64,000 bases of DNA from Rheinheimera pacifica (lineage in GTDB: Bacteria > Pseudomonadota > Gammaproteobacteria > Enterobacterales > Alteromonadaceae), in assembly GCF_024809855.1 (NCBI RefSeq), contig NZ_JANUEM010000003.1, positions 124,001-188,000 of the forward strand, written 5' to 3'. Within the stretch, counting starts at the first letter, position 1. Each line of letters begins with the position of its first letter. Made by a program: the position numbers and the translations under genes. This document shows positions 38,041-46,749 of this stretch, piece after piece. The notes beneath the pieces are model-generated. The model saw only the letters and a program-made list of their open reading frames with translations. It did no database searches and was not told where the DNA came from.

Positions 38041-38875
38041 AATGGTACAAATTGGGAAAGAGCTGATAAATCTGTATGCTTTCAGTGAATCTCCTAAACG
38101 ATCCTTTTCACGAGTAGGTTGGGTGTCAGATGATTGCTCTGGAGCAGCAGATTATTTAGCTTTATTAGCCTATCCATTAGAAAGCGAAGACTCTAAACGG
38201 ATCAACTTCAAGAATGCCATGTTAAGTGCACTGGTTAGGTCTGAGTGCAAAGGTAAAGGCATGTCAGCAATTAAAGCAAAAATGATTGAACAGTTCGGGT
38301 TATCTGACTTAATGATCTGGCGAGATATTGATAGAGCCCTAACAGGTAGTCCTAATAAGTTGGGAGGGGGAGTAAAAAAGCTAAAAGATAGATTGCACTC
38401 ACATCATGTTTTCGTCGCATATGACTCTTCACTTAGCCAAAATGCAGGCTGTTCATTTAATGATGTTTTAAGCCATATTTCCAGTGCTTACGAGTCGCGT
38501 AGGTCGACGTTTCAAGAGCCGGACTTTCGATTAGATAATTTAAAAAAAATTTTTAGAGCAAGCCGGCCTGTGATTCATCTGACATATGGTTACGTAATAA
38601 GCTGTCAAAGTATCGGGCTGGCAAATGATTTGGGACAAGTTCCTCATATTAATAAAATGCTTCGTAACCCGAATTGGCTCGGCAAGGCTTTAGAGCTCTC
38701 AGAAGTAGTGCTCGGCCTACAACTATACGAATATGAATCTGAACTCAAAACGGGAAAAAAATTACGCGGGCACAAGTTTAACCCAACAGAGGTTGTGCAT
38801 TTAAAGCCTATGGTATCTGCTCACTCAAAAGATGATCCAATTTCTACCCCCGGAGAATTGAGCACCTCCATGTAA
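38033..38875 (+). CDS. Unrecognised AT-rich gene downstream of the oxygenase
   Basis: 280-residue protein I do not recognise. It is soluble, without signal peptide, membrane segment or obvious nucleotide-binding motif, and is rich in charged helices. Features that may help: VGWVSDDCSGAADYLALLAY near the start, a DLMIWRDIDRAL helix, and a Lys-rich KKLKDRLHSHHVF stretch. It overlaps the oxygenase gene by 8 bases, so translation is coupled. Base composition and codon use are clearly more AT-rich than the flanking core genes, which suggests recent transfer. It may be an accessory or defence-related gene, but nothing in it proves that. Confidence 0.8.
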   Translation: MNEMVQIGKELINLYAFSESPKRSFSRVGWVSDDCSGAADYLALLAYPLESEDSKRINFKNAMLSALVRSECKGKGMSAIKAKMIEQFGLSDLMIWRDIDRALTGSPNKLGGGVKKLKDRLHSHHVFVAYDSSLSQNAGCSFNDVLSHISSAYESRRSTFQEPDFRLDNLKKIFRASRPVIHLTYGYVISCQSIGLANDLGQVPHINKMLRNPNWLGKALELSEVVLGLQLYEYESELKTGKKLRGHKFNPTEVVHLKPMVSAHSKDDPISTPGELSTSM

Positions 38876-38911
38876 TATTGCTTTATCGCAATACGATTAC
38901 TGAGGTGAGAA

Positions 38912-39112
38912 ATGTCATGCTTGCTGGAGCAATATGCTTTATCTGAATATTTTTTAAGGGTAAGAATATCAGAACTCAGAGGCACAAGAACTGCCCAATT
39001 AAGCAACACGAAAGTTTTAGAAATTGAAAAGCTAGAAAAAGAGATTAAACGCATAGCTGTCAAAAAAGAGTTAGCTTCAAACTTGAGTACAAAGTTTGAT
39101 ATAGAATATTGA
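38912..39112 (+). CDS. Small hypothetical protein, helical
   Basis: 66 residues with a GAGG ribosome site 7 bases before the ATG. The C-terminal half is a predicted coiled coil (KVLEIEKLEKEIKRIAVKKEL). AT-rich like the preceding gene, from which it is separated by 36 bases containing a short TATTGC/GCAATA hairpin. It is followed directly by the terminator that closes the cluster. Function unknown; it could be a small partner of the 280-residue protein. Confidence 0.6.
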   Translation: MSCLLEQYALSEYFLRVRISELRGTRTAQLSNTKVLEIEKLEKEIKRIAVKKELASNLSTKFDIEY

Positions 39113-39151
39113 CCATCTGCGATTATGTTGTATCAGTGGTATGGGGCCTTC

Positions 39152-39179
39152 AAAAAAGGCCGCAAATGCGGCCTTTTTT
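39152..39179. terminator. Bidirectional terminator between the accessory cluster and purH
   Basis: AAAAAAGGCCGC (39152-39163), AAAT loop, GCGGCCTTTTTT (39168-39179). Strong in both directions; it serves the cluster from the left and purH from the right. Confidence 0.94.
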
Positions 39180-39196
39180 ATCACTAAAGCAAATGC

Positions 39197-40783
39197 TTAA
39201 TGACGGAAGTGGCGTACACCGGTAAACACCATTGCCATGCCGTGCTCGTCGGCAGCGGCGATAACTTCAGCGTCGCGCATTGAACCACCTGGCTGGATCA
39301 CTGCAGTAATGCCAGCTGCAGCAGCAGCGTCGATACCGTCGCGGAATGGGAAGAAAGCGTCTGAGGCCATTACTGAGCCTTTTACTTCCAGCTTCTCGTC
39401 AGCAGCTTTAATACCGGCAATTTTCGCGCTATAAACGCGGCTCATTTGCCCAGCGCCGACACCAATGGTCATGCTGTCTTTTACGTACACAATGGCGTTA
39501 GATTTTACAAACTTAGCGACCTTCCAGCAGAACAGTAAGTCTTTTAACTCTTGTTCGGTAGGCTGGCGCTTGGTCACTACTTTTAAGTCATCCGCAGCCA
39601 CTTTAGCCTGATCGCGATCCTGCAACAGCATGCCGCCGTTAACCTGTTTAACATCCAGCGCCGGTGCAGCCAGGCTGAAGTTGCCGCATACCAAAAGGCG
39701 CACGTTTGGCTTGGTGCTCACTACGGCAACTGCAGCGTCGGTGGCTGAAGGTGCAATAATCACTTCAACAAACTGGCGGCTGACAATTTCTTTTGCCGTG
39801 GTTTCATCTAATTCGCGGTTAAAAGCAATAATGCCACCGAAGGCTGAAGTTGGATCGGTCTGGTAGGCACGGTTATAAGCTGCCAGAATCGAATCACCAA
39901 TGGCTACACCGCATGGGTTAGCGTGCTTAACGATAACACAGGCCGGTTCAGCAAATTCTTTTACGCATTCCAGCGCGGCATCGGTGTCGGCGATATTGTT
40001 GTACGACAACGCCTTGCCTTGTAACTGTGTGGCAGTGGATACAGATGCTTCAGTAGCACCTTTCTGCACATAAAACGCCGCGCTTTGGTGGCTGTTTTCG
40101 CCGTAGCGTAAGTCTTGTTTTTTAACGAACTGGCTGTTAAAGGTGCGCGGGAACTTAGTTGCTGGCTCTGCCGGTGTATCGTAAGCCGGTAACATGGCGC
40201 CAAAGTAGTTGGCTATCATGCCGTCGTACTGTGCGGTGTGTTCAAAAGCGCTGATCGCCAGGCTAAAACGGGTGGCGTGAGTGGTTGCGCCGCCGTTGGC
40301 CTGCATTTCTGCCAGTACGGTGTCGTAGTCTTTGGCGTTAACAACAATTGTCACATCTTTGTGGTTTTTCGCAGCCGCGCGTACCATAGTCGGGCCGCCG
40401 ATATCGATATTTTCCACCGCATCTTCCAGCGTACAGCCTGGCTTGGCTACGGTGCTGGCAAACGGATACAGGTTTACTACCACTAAGTCGATAGGGCCGA
40501 TATTGTTGTCAGCCATTACGCTTTCGTCCACGCCGCGCCGGGCTAAAATACCGCCGTGAATTTTCGGGTGCAGGGTTTTTACCCGGCCGTCCATAATTTC
40601 CGGGTGGCCGGTGTAGTCAGACACTTCTGTAACCTTAATGCCTTGTTCGGCCAACAGTTTGGCAGTGCCGCCGGTTGACAGTATATCCACCTGTTGTGCG
40701 GCCAGCGCACGGGCGAACTCTACAATACCGGTTTTGTCTGACACACTCAGCAGTGCGCGGCGGATGGGTCTTAATGTCGTCAT
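39197..40783 (-). CDS. purH: Bifunctional AICAR transformylase / IMP cyclohydrolase
   Basis: Start ATG 40783 ([19 protein letters not shown]) with AGAG upstream; the 16-residue extension in frame is rejected. 528 residues. The N-terminal IMP cyclohydrolase (MGS-like) domain has the [20 protein letters not shown] motif. The C-terminal AICAR formyltransferase domain has [31 protein letters not shown] and the [19 protein letters not shown] ending. It catalyses the last two steps of IMP synthesis. purD, its usual operon partner, is about 4.6 kb away. Confidence 0.97.
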   Translation of the reverse strand: MTTLRPIRRALLSVSDKTGIVEFARALAAQQVDILSTGGTAKLLAEQGIKVTEVSDYTGHPEIMDGRVKTLHPKIHGGILARRGVDESVMADNNIGPIDLVVVNLYPFASTVAKPGCTLEDAVENIDIGGPTMVRAAAKNHKDVTIVVNAKDYDTVLAEMQANGGATTHATRFSLAISAFEHTAQYDGMIANYFGAMLPAYDTPAEPATKFPRTFNSQFVKKQDLRYGENSHQSAAFYVQKGATEASVSTATQLQGKALSYNNIADTDAALECVKEFAEPACVIVKHANPCGVAIGDSILAAYNRAYQTDPTSAFGGIIAFNRELDETTAKEIVSRQFVEVIIAPSATDAAVAVVSTKPNVRLLVCGNFSLAAPALDVKQVNGGMLLQDRDQAKVAADDLKVVTKRQPTEQELKDLLFCWKVAKFVKSNAIVYVKDSMTIGVGAGQMSRVYSAKIAGIKAADEKLEVKGSVMASDAFFPFRDGIDAAAAAGITAVIQPGGSMRDAEVIAAADEHGMAMVFTGVRHFRH

Positions 40784-40832
40784 GCTTAGACTCTCTTGTA
40801 GCTTGCAGAAATCAGATTTTAACCTAACCAAT

Positions 40833-40854
40833 AAAAAAGCACCCGAAGGTGCTT
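40833..40854 (-). terminator. Terminator of the dusB-fis operon
   Basis: Read on the minus strand: AAGCACC, a stable TTCG tetraloop, GGTGCTT, then a T run. It lies 30 bases past the fis stop and also insulates purH. Confidence 0.92.
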
Positions 40855-40883
40855 AGTGGCGGGGCGCTGGCCCCGCGGTGGCA

Positions 40884-41174
40884 TTAGCTCATGCCGTACT
40901 GTTTCAGCTTCTTGCGCAGCGTGCCGCGGTTGATGCCCATCAGGTTGGCGGCGCGGGTTTGGTTACCGCGGGTATATTTCATCACTTCTTCCAGTAACGG
41001 ACGCTCTAATTCAGATAATACCAGTTCATATAAATCGTTAACGTCCTGACCGTTTAATTGCTGCAGGTAGTTAGCTACTGCTTTTTGCGCGGCAGTGCTT
41101 AAAGCTTGTGGCTTTTCCTGCGTTTGTACGTGGGCGTTAGTAATAAATGGCGAAGTAACGTTCGAATTAAACAT
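40884..41174 (-). CDS. fis: DNA-binding nucleoid protein Fis
   Basis: 96 residues. The C-terminal helix-turn-helix is near identical to E. coli Fis ([22 protein letters not shown]), and the [18 protein letters not shown] helix precedes it. Fis bends DNA and activates rRNA and many growth-phase promoters. It lies 17 bases after dusB, the standard gammaproteobacterial pair. Confidence 0.97.
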   Translation of the reverse strand: MFNSNVTSPFITNAHVQTQEKPQALSTAAQKAVANYLQQLNGQDVNDLYELVLSELERPLLEEVMKYTRGNQTRAANLMGINRGTLRKKLKQYGMS

Positions 41175-41191
41175 TGCTTTTCTCTTTTACG

Positions 41192-42163
41192 TTAGGTTGC
41201 TGCTAGTTGATGAAAATAGTCATTTAAGGCGTCAAGCTGTTGCTTAGCACATTCAATGCCATTGAATTCACTACGAAAATTTCCGAGCGTGTCGTGCTCA
41301 GCTAAATACCAGCCCACATGCTTGCGGGCAATGCGGGAACCGGCATGCTCACCATAAAGCTGGTGTAAACCCTGCACATGTTCCTGCATGATCTGACGTA
41401 CTTCGGCTATGCCGGGGGGCGCCAGTTTGTCGCCAGTGGCCAGATAATGCACCACTTCGCGGAAAATCCATGGCCGTCCCTGTGCTGCGCGGCCAATCAT
41501 AATGGCGTCAGCACCGGTGTAATCCAGCACATAGCGCGCTTTTTCCGGCCCGGTGATGTCGCCATTGGCAATTACCGGGATTGACACACTTTGTTTAATG
41601 GCGCGGATGGTGTCATATTCCGCTTCACCTTTGTACATGCAGGCGCGTGTCCTGCCGTGTACTGCCAGTGCCTGTATGCCGTTATCCTGTGCAATACGGG
41701 CAATCTGAATACCGTTTTTGTGCTCTGGATCCCAGCCGGTGCGTATTTTTAACGTAACCGGTACCTTAACCGCATCGACCACAGCGCGTACAATTTGTTT
41801 CACTAAATCCGGGTACTGCAATAACGCAGAGCCAGCCAGTTTCTTATTCACTTTTTTTGCCGGGCAACCCATGTTGATGTCGATAATATCGGCACCGATG
41901 TCAACATTGTATTGGGCAGCCTCAGCCATTTGCTGTGGATCTGCACCAGCAATTTGTACTGAACGAATACCAGACTCTTGCCGGTGGCCCATGCGATTTT
42001 GTGATTTTTCGCTTTGCCATACCAATGGGTTGCTCGACAGCATTTCAGATACAGCTAATGCTGCACCAAAACGCCGGCAAAGCTCACGAAAAGTGTGATC
42101 GGTTACTCCGGCCATCGGAGCACAAATTACCTTGTTCGCTAACTGATATGGACCTATGCGCAC
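41192..42163 (-). CDS. dusB: tRNA-dihydrouridine synthase B
   Basis: Flavoenzyme that reduces uridine-17 (DusB family) in tRNA. Motifs: APMAGVTDHTFRELC, DINMGCPAKKVNKKLAGSALL with the active-site Cys, LKIRTGWDPEHKN, VHGRTRACMYKG and NGDITGPEKARYVLDYTGADAIMIGRAAQGRPWIF split across the FMN barrel. Start is uncertain: GTG 42163 gives MRIGPYQLANK, which aligns with E. coli DusB; the frame stays open to a TTG at 42226 without a ribosome site. It is followed by fis. Confidence 0.95.
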   Translation of the reverse strand: MRIGPYQLANKVICAPMAGVTDHTFRELCRRFGAALAVSEMLSSNPLVWQSEKSQNRMGHRQESGIRSVQIAGADPQQMAEAAQYNVDIGADIIDINMGCPAKKVNKKLAGSALLQYPDLVKQIVRAVVDAVKVPVTLKIRTGWDPEHKNGIQIARIAQDNGIQALAVHGRTRACMYKGEAEYDTIRAIKQSVSIPVIANGDITGPEKARYVLDYTGADAIMIGRAAQGRPWIFREVVHYLATGDKLAPPGIAEVRQIMQEHVQGLHQLYGEHAGSRIARKHVGWYLAEHDTLGNFRSEFNGIECAKQQLDALNDYFHQLAAT

Positions 42164-42226
42164 CACGTAATCCAAGGCTCTACCCGTAAGGGGCGCTAAG
42201 TTTACGGATTTTTGCTGCCAAAGCAA

Positions 42227-42606
42227 AGGCTATTATTTAAACAAAAGTGTAAATTTACTGGCCTTTGCTGTCTTGACATTCGCTAAACGGCTGAAAATTG
42301 GTGTTTTGTAAAGCTGAGACAACAGTAGTATGCGGGGTGGCGAAAATGAAAATTGTAACGCTGTTGGTTTTATCACCAGAGATATTAAGGTTTGAAACTG
42401 AAAGTTGTGGTGTCACTGAAACGGTTTGCTCACACCAACACGCTGTAAATACGTCCCTCTAGGCTCGATTATAAACTTCATCCATGAAGTTTATCCTGCG
42501 GACCAGCGTAGCTGTTCAAATTCGCTCCCGGCGCATTTGTCAGCATCCATGCCTTCAACGGTTGGTTTAGAGCAAATCGTTTCGCTTAATCGGTTCTTTT
42601 GTCTGT
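42227..42606. repeat. Intergenic region with a REP-like hairpin of a second type
   Basis: No gene seen. ATAAACTTCAT (42471-42481), CC, ATGAAGTTTAT (42484-42494) is a perfect 11-bp stem with an ATCCATG-style apex. It is framed on the left by TACGTCCCTCTAGGCTCG and on the right by CCTGCGGACCAGCG. This arrangement (an ACGTCCCTnTAGGCTCG lead, then stem, ATCCATG apex, stem) resembles intergenic repeats I recall from other marine gammaproteobacteria, which is recollection and not a search. The left part, 42227-42440, shows nothing else. Confidence 0.55.
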
Positions 42607-43503
42607 TCAAGTTCCCAGCCAGTCTACCTGACCGCGTGCCTGGCGCCGTTTTATCATCAGCTCTTCAATCAGCGGCGTTAAAATCAACTCCATTGCCAGG
42701 CCCATTTTGCCTCCGGGCACCACCAGCGTATTAACCCGCGACATAAAAGCGCCGTTGATCATTTGCAGGTAGTAGGGGAAATCAACGTGTTTGATACCGC
42801 GAAAGCGGATCACGACAAAGCTTTCATCCAGTGACGGTATATCTTTGGCGCTGAACGGGTTAGAGGTGTCTACGGTAGGTACGCGCTGGAAGTTAATGTG
42901 GGTGCGGGAAAACTGCGGCGTAATATGGTTAATATAGTCATCCATACTGCGCACAATACTGGCTTGCACGGCCTCCCGGCTGTGGCCGCGCTCAGAGGTA
43001 TCGCGGATAATTTTCTGGATCCACTCTAAGTTAACTATCGGCACCATGCCGATCAGCAAATCAACATGCTGGGCAACATTATGTTGTCCGGTAACGGCAC
43101 CGCCATGCAGGCCTTCGTAAAATAGTAAGTCGGTATTGGCGCGTAAATCCTGCCATGGGGTAAAAGTACCCGGTAGCTGGTTATAAGGCACGGCCTCGTC
43201 AAAAGTATGCAGATAATGGCGTATTTTACCGCAGCCGGTTTCGCCATAGCTGGCAAAGAAGTTTTCTAACGCACCAAAATCATTGGCTTCAGGGCCAAAG
43301 TAGCTAATGTATCTCCCGGCTTCTTTGGCTTTACGGATCTCTACTTCCATTTCCGGGCGGCTGAAACGGTGAAAACTATCACCTTCAACAAAGGCGGCAT
43401 CTATATCCAGCGTGCGGAAAATATGCTGAAAGGCAGTCGAGGTTGTGCTGGTACCGGCGCCGGAGGAACCGGTAATAGCAATAATAGGGTTTTTATGTGA
43501 CAT
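42607..43503 (-). CDS. prkB: PrkB-type phosphoribulokinase
   Basis: 298 residues, with P-loop GSSGAGTSTTS near residue 12 and the kinase motifs EGDSFHRFSRPEME and LLFYEGLHGG. It matches E. coli PrkB, a protein related to Calvin-cycle phosphoribulokinase that is kept in bacteria with no RuBisCO. Its substrate in such bacteria is not established. No carbon-fixation genes are in view. It stands alone, convergent with nothing and downstream of the nuclease on the same strand. Confidence 0.92.
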   Translation of the reverse strand: MSHKNPIIAITGSSGAGTSTTSTAFQHIFRTLDIDAAFVEGDSFHRFSRPEMEVEIRKAKEAGRYISYFGPEANDFGALENFFASYGETGCGKIRHYLHTFDEAVPYNQLPGTFTPWQDLRANTDLLFYEGLHGGAVTGQHNVAQHVDLLIGMVPIVNLEWIQKIIRDTSERGHSREAVQASIVRSMDDYINHITPQFSRTHINFQRVPTVDTSNPFSAKDIPSLDESFVVIRFRGIKHVDFPYYLQMINGAFMSRVNTLVVPGGKMGLAMELILTPLIEELMIKRRQARGQVDWLGT

Positions 43504-43592
43504 AGGCGCGGCCCGCTAAGCTAACTGAACCTCACCTTAAAGCATACGGTTAAGCGGGTGCAACTGTTTATTGTTATGTTAATAACACCATA

Positions 43593-43622
43593 GCCGCTAA
43601 GTAATTGAATTAACTTAGCGGC
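43593..43622 (-). terminator. Hairpin after the ExeM/NucH nuclease gene
   Basis: GCCGCTAAG (43593-43601) pairs with CTTAGCGGC (43614-43622) across an AT-rich 12-base loop, 15 bases past the nuclease stop. Only a weak T content follows on the minus strand, so it may be a stability hairpin more than a strong terminator. Confidence 0.5.
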
Positions 43623-43637
43623 AGTCCACAGTTAGCG

Positions 43638-45404
43638 TTAAAACTGAAAAGTGGCAATTAACGGGTCATGATCGGACGAGCGGTACGGCGAGGGGGCATA
43701 TAATAGCTGTTGCAGGTTGTCGCTTTTAAATTCGACGTTGTAATCCAGCAATACCGGCTCATCGGCGTTAATAGCCCAGTGCTGCATAGTTGCCAGGTTC
43801 TTTGCCAGCGCGGGGCTTGCCAGTGCATGGTCAAGTGAACCAGTGCGGCCACGATAAACATAGGAATACTGTGGGCCGGTTTCTGCTTTGAGGTATGTCC
43901 AGCCTTGTTGTTCCAGCATCTTTACCGGGTTTTCCATCCGGTATGCGTTTAAATCGCCGAGAATAATCTGTTTATCAGTTTTTACGCCGGTAGGCTGGCT
44001 GGCTAGCCAGTCGCTCAGTGCTTTAGCTGACAATGTACGCAGTGCGTTCCAGCACGCCTGGCCATCGTGCTGATCGGCATCTTTCGATGCAATGTCTTTC
44101 GGGCAACTGCCTTTGGATTTAAAGTGGTTAATGCTGACAGTAACCAGCTCATTTGACTGTAGATGGCGAAAGCTTTGCGCCAGCGGTGGCCGGCTGCCCC
44201 AGTCAAAAGGCTTACTTAGCAACATAGCGGCGTTACCTTCCACGCTAACGCTTGACGGCCGGTACAGCAAAGCAACTTTAATAGCATCAGAACCTGGTTG
44301 GTCTTTAGTAATAATAAAGCGGTAAGGTTTGTCGGCCACTTTGTTTAGCGCTGCTGTCAGGCTGGCTAAAGCGCCTTTTGGGCTGTAGCCGTTGTTTTCT
44401 ACTTCCAACAGGCCAATGACATCTGCATCCAGCGCAGCAAGCGCTACTATCAATTTAGCCTGTTGTCGCTCCAGCTCTGCGGCTGTGTCGGCACCGCGGC
44501 GGGTAGGGAAGGGTTGTGGCTGGCCTTCGCCATTAAAGTAATTCAGCACATTAAAGCTGGCAATGCGCAAAGCTTTGGCTGGCTTTGATTGCGGTTTTGG
44601 CGGGCGTGGGTTTTGCGCATTAAACTGCGGCATTTTTGTTGGCAGCAACCGGTAGCCACGCTCGTCTTGCAGCAGTACACCCTCAACACCGGTTAGTGTA
44701 TCGCCGATACGTAAAGTATTGTCTGCCGTTAAACCACCTTGCGGGAATAACAGCGGATCGGGGTTCTGCTGGTACAGGCCATCGTCCAGTACCAACATAT
44801 GCCGTTCTTGCTGCGTTCTGGTTAGGGCTGCAGCTTCTTTGCCGGGTAACATTACCTCAGTTGCAGCCATCAGGCGTTTATCTGCCAGTGTTATTTCGCC
44901 GTAGCGGCCCAGGCTGTAGGTATCATTTACGGTAAGTGGTTGTTCAAAACGTAACCAGGCACCTTCCAGTTGCTCCCAGCTTTGCCCGGCCGGCAATGGC
45001 AGCTTTAGTGTAAACGGCCGTATGTTTGAAGAACGGCCACAATCGCTGATCCTGCTGACGTTAGTCAGGCTGGTAAGCTGGTTAATTTCGGCAACAGTGC
45101 CGCTTATTTGTAGTAACTGACCTGGCTGATAAGTAGTGGCTGCCTCAGCATGCGCAATAAACAGGCTTGATGACGCTGCACTGTTACCCGGTTCAGTAGC
45201 CCGTAGCACTATACCGGCAGCTTTGCTGTCAGGATATACTACGGCGGTAACGACTCCCCGTGTAGTGAGCTGCTGACCTGCCAGCGGGCTGCTGTCGCCG
45301 GTGCCCTGAATATCGTATATAGCGGTATAGTCAGCAGTGCATTCTGCTACCGCCGCAGTGCTTAGCAGGGCGGTACTTAATAATAAGAACGTGTTTAACT
45401 TCAT
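43638..45404 (-). CDS. Extracellular endonuclease, ExeM/NucH family
   Basis: Start ATG 45404 gives 588 residues with signal peptide MKLNTFLLLSTALLSTAAVA. An N-terminal OB-like/LTD-type region (about 25-260) is followed by an endonuclease/exonuclease/phosphatase domain beginning LRIASFNVLNYFNGEG. Its catalytic motifs are GLLEVENNGY, INHFKSKGSC, IILGDLNAYRMENP and the terminal SSDHDPLIATF. Such nucleases digest extracellular DNA for phosphate and in Shewanella (ExeM) help biofilm release. There is no sorting anchor at the C terminus. The start is 2 bases past the purD stop, so it is coupled to purine synthesis. Confidence 0.92.
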   Translation of the reverse strand: MKLNTFLLLSTALLSTAAVAECTADYTAIYDIQGTGDSSPLAGQQLTTRGVVTAVVYPDSKAAGIVLRATEPGNSAASSSLFIAHAEAATTYQPGQLLQISGTVAEINQLTSLTNVSRISDCGRSSNIRPFTLKLPLPAGQSWEQLEGAWLRFEQPLTVNDTYSLGRYGEITLADKRLMAATEVMLPGKEAAALTRTQQERHMLVLDDGLYQQNPDPLLFPQGGLTADNTLRIGDTLTGVEGVLLQDERGYRLLPTKMPQFNAQNPRPPKPQSKPAKALRIASFNVLNYFNGEGQPQPFPTRRGADTAAELERQQAKLIVALAALDADVIGLLEVENNGYSPKGALASLTAALNKVADKPYRFIITKDQPGSDAIKVALLYRPSSVSVEGNAAMLLSKPFDWGSRPPLAQSFRHLQSNELVTVSINHFKSKGSCPKDIASKDADQHDGQACWNALRTLSAKALSDWLASQPTGVKTDKQIILGDLNAYRMENPVKMLEQQGWTYLKAETGPQYSYVYRGRTGSLDHALASPALAKNLATMQHWAINADEPVLLDYNVEFKSDNLQQLLYAPSPYRSSDHDPLIATFQF

Positions 45405-45406
45405 CA

Positions 45407-46693
45407 CTACTTTTGCTCGCGGGCAATAGCGCGGTAACCTATGTCGGTACGGCAGAACATGCCATCCCAGCTGATTTTATCTGCCAGCTTGTAGGCAGCC
45501 TGTTGTGCTGCTGTCACATTAGCACCCAGAGCTGTGGCGCATAGCACCCGCCCGCCGTTGGTTACAACGTGAGTATCTTTTAACTCAGTACCGGCATGAA
45601 ACACTTTAGCTGTGGCACTGTCAGCGCCGTCTAAACCACTAATGATTTTGCCTTTGGCATAGGTATCAGGGTAGCCTCCGGCGGCCAGCACTACGCCTAC
45701 TGCAGCGTGCTGGCTGAACTGAATGTGCTTACCAGCGAGGGCTGTTTGGGTAGCGGCTAAACACAGCTCTACCAGGTCAGATTCCAGCCGCAGCATAATC
45801 GGCTGGGTTTCCGGGTCGCCAAAGCGGCAGTTAAATTCCAGCACTTTGGCGCTGCCATCCGGCGCTATCATTAAACCGGCATATAAAAAGCCGGTAAATA
45901 CCGTGCCTTCTGCCGCCATGCCATTTACGGTGGGGTAAATAACGTTTTGCATTACCCAATCGTGCACCGCTGCTGTTACCACAGGTGCTGGCGAATAAGC
46001 GCCCATGCCGCCGGTATTCGGGCCTTTGTCGGCATTATCACGGGCTTTATGGTCTTGTGATGACGCAAACGGCAGTGCCGTAGTGCCATCAACCATCACA
46101 ATAAATGAGGCTTCTTCACCGGTTAAAAACTCTTCTACCACAACACGGCTGCCAGCATCGCCAAATTTATTGCCGGATAACATATCGTCAATTGCCGCAG
46201 CGGCTTCGTCCTGGGTTTGTGCAATGATCACGCCTTTACCGGCGGCTAAACCGTCTGCTTTAATCACTACCGGTGTGCCCAGCTTTTGCGCGAAGGCTTT
46301 GGCTGGTGCTGTTTCGGTAAAGTTTTGGTAAGCCGCAGTGGGAATGCTGTGGCGGGCTAAGAAGTCTTTAGCAAAGGCTTTAGAGCTTTCCAGCTGTGCT
46401 GCGGCCTTGGTTGGGCCAAAAATTGCTAACCCGGCAGCACGAAAGGCGTCAACTACGCCTTTGGCCAGCGGTGCTTCCGGGCCAACTATGGTTAGCTCAA
46501 TGTTTTCTTGTTGGGCAAATGCCAGTAAGGCCGGCACGTTATCTGCCGCTATCGCAACGTTGGTCAGATTACTTTCGCGGGCTGTGCCTGCGTTACCTGG
46601 TGCAACAAATACCTTGCTGGCTAAAGGTGACTGCGCTGCTTTCCAGGCCAGTGCATGCTCGCGGCCACCGCCGCCAATTACCAATACTTTCAT
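45407..46693 (-). CDS. purD: Phosphoribosylamine-glycine ligase (GAR synthetase)
   Basis: 428 residues, ATP-grasp fold. N-terminal LVIGGGGREHALAWKAAQS, ATP-binding VIKADGLAAGKGVIIAQT, the EEASFIVMVDG strand and the metal-site region EFNCRFGDPETQPIML are all present. It is the second step of de novo purine synthesis. In E. coli purD follows purH; here purH is separate, and an extracellular nuclease gene follows purD closely. Confidence 0.97.
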   Translation of the reverse strand: MKVLVIGGGGREHALAWKAAQSPLASKVFVAPGNAGTARESNLTNVAIAADNVPALLAFAQQENIELTIVGPEAPLAKGVVDAFRAAGLAIFGPTKAAAQLESSKAFAKDFLARHSIPTAAYQNFTETAPAKAFAQKLGTPVVIKADGLAAGKGVIIAQTQDEAAAAIDDMLSGNKFGDAGSRVVVEEFLTGEEASFIVMVDGTTALPFASSQDHKARDNADKGPNTGGMGAYSPAPVVTAAVHDWVMQNVIYPTVNGMAAEGTVFTGFLYAGLMIAPDGSAKVLEFNCRFGDPETQPIMLRLESDLVELCLAATQTALAGKHIQFSQHAAVGVVLAAGGYPDTYAKGKIISGLDGADSATAKVFHAGTELKDTHVVTNGGRVLCATALGANVTAAQQAAYKLADKISWDGMFCRTDIGYRAIAREQK

Positions 46694-46749
46694 TTAGCTT
46701 TCCGTTAGTTATTCAAAAACGTGTGTAATAAAGGTTATTCAATATCAGC

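Noticed and set aside
42607-43503. Phosphoribulokinase as evidence of a Calvin cycle
   Set aside because: It matches the PrkB subgroup found in non-autotrophs, and no RuBisCO or other cycle gene is present.
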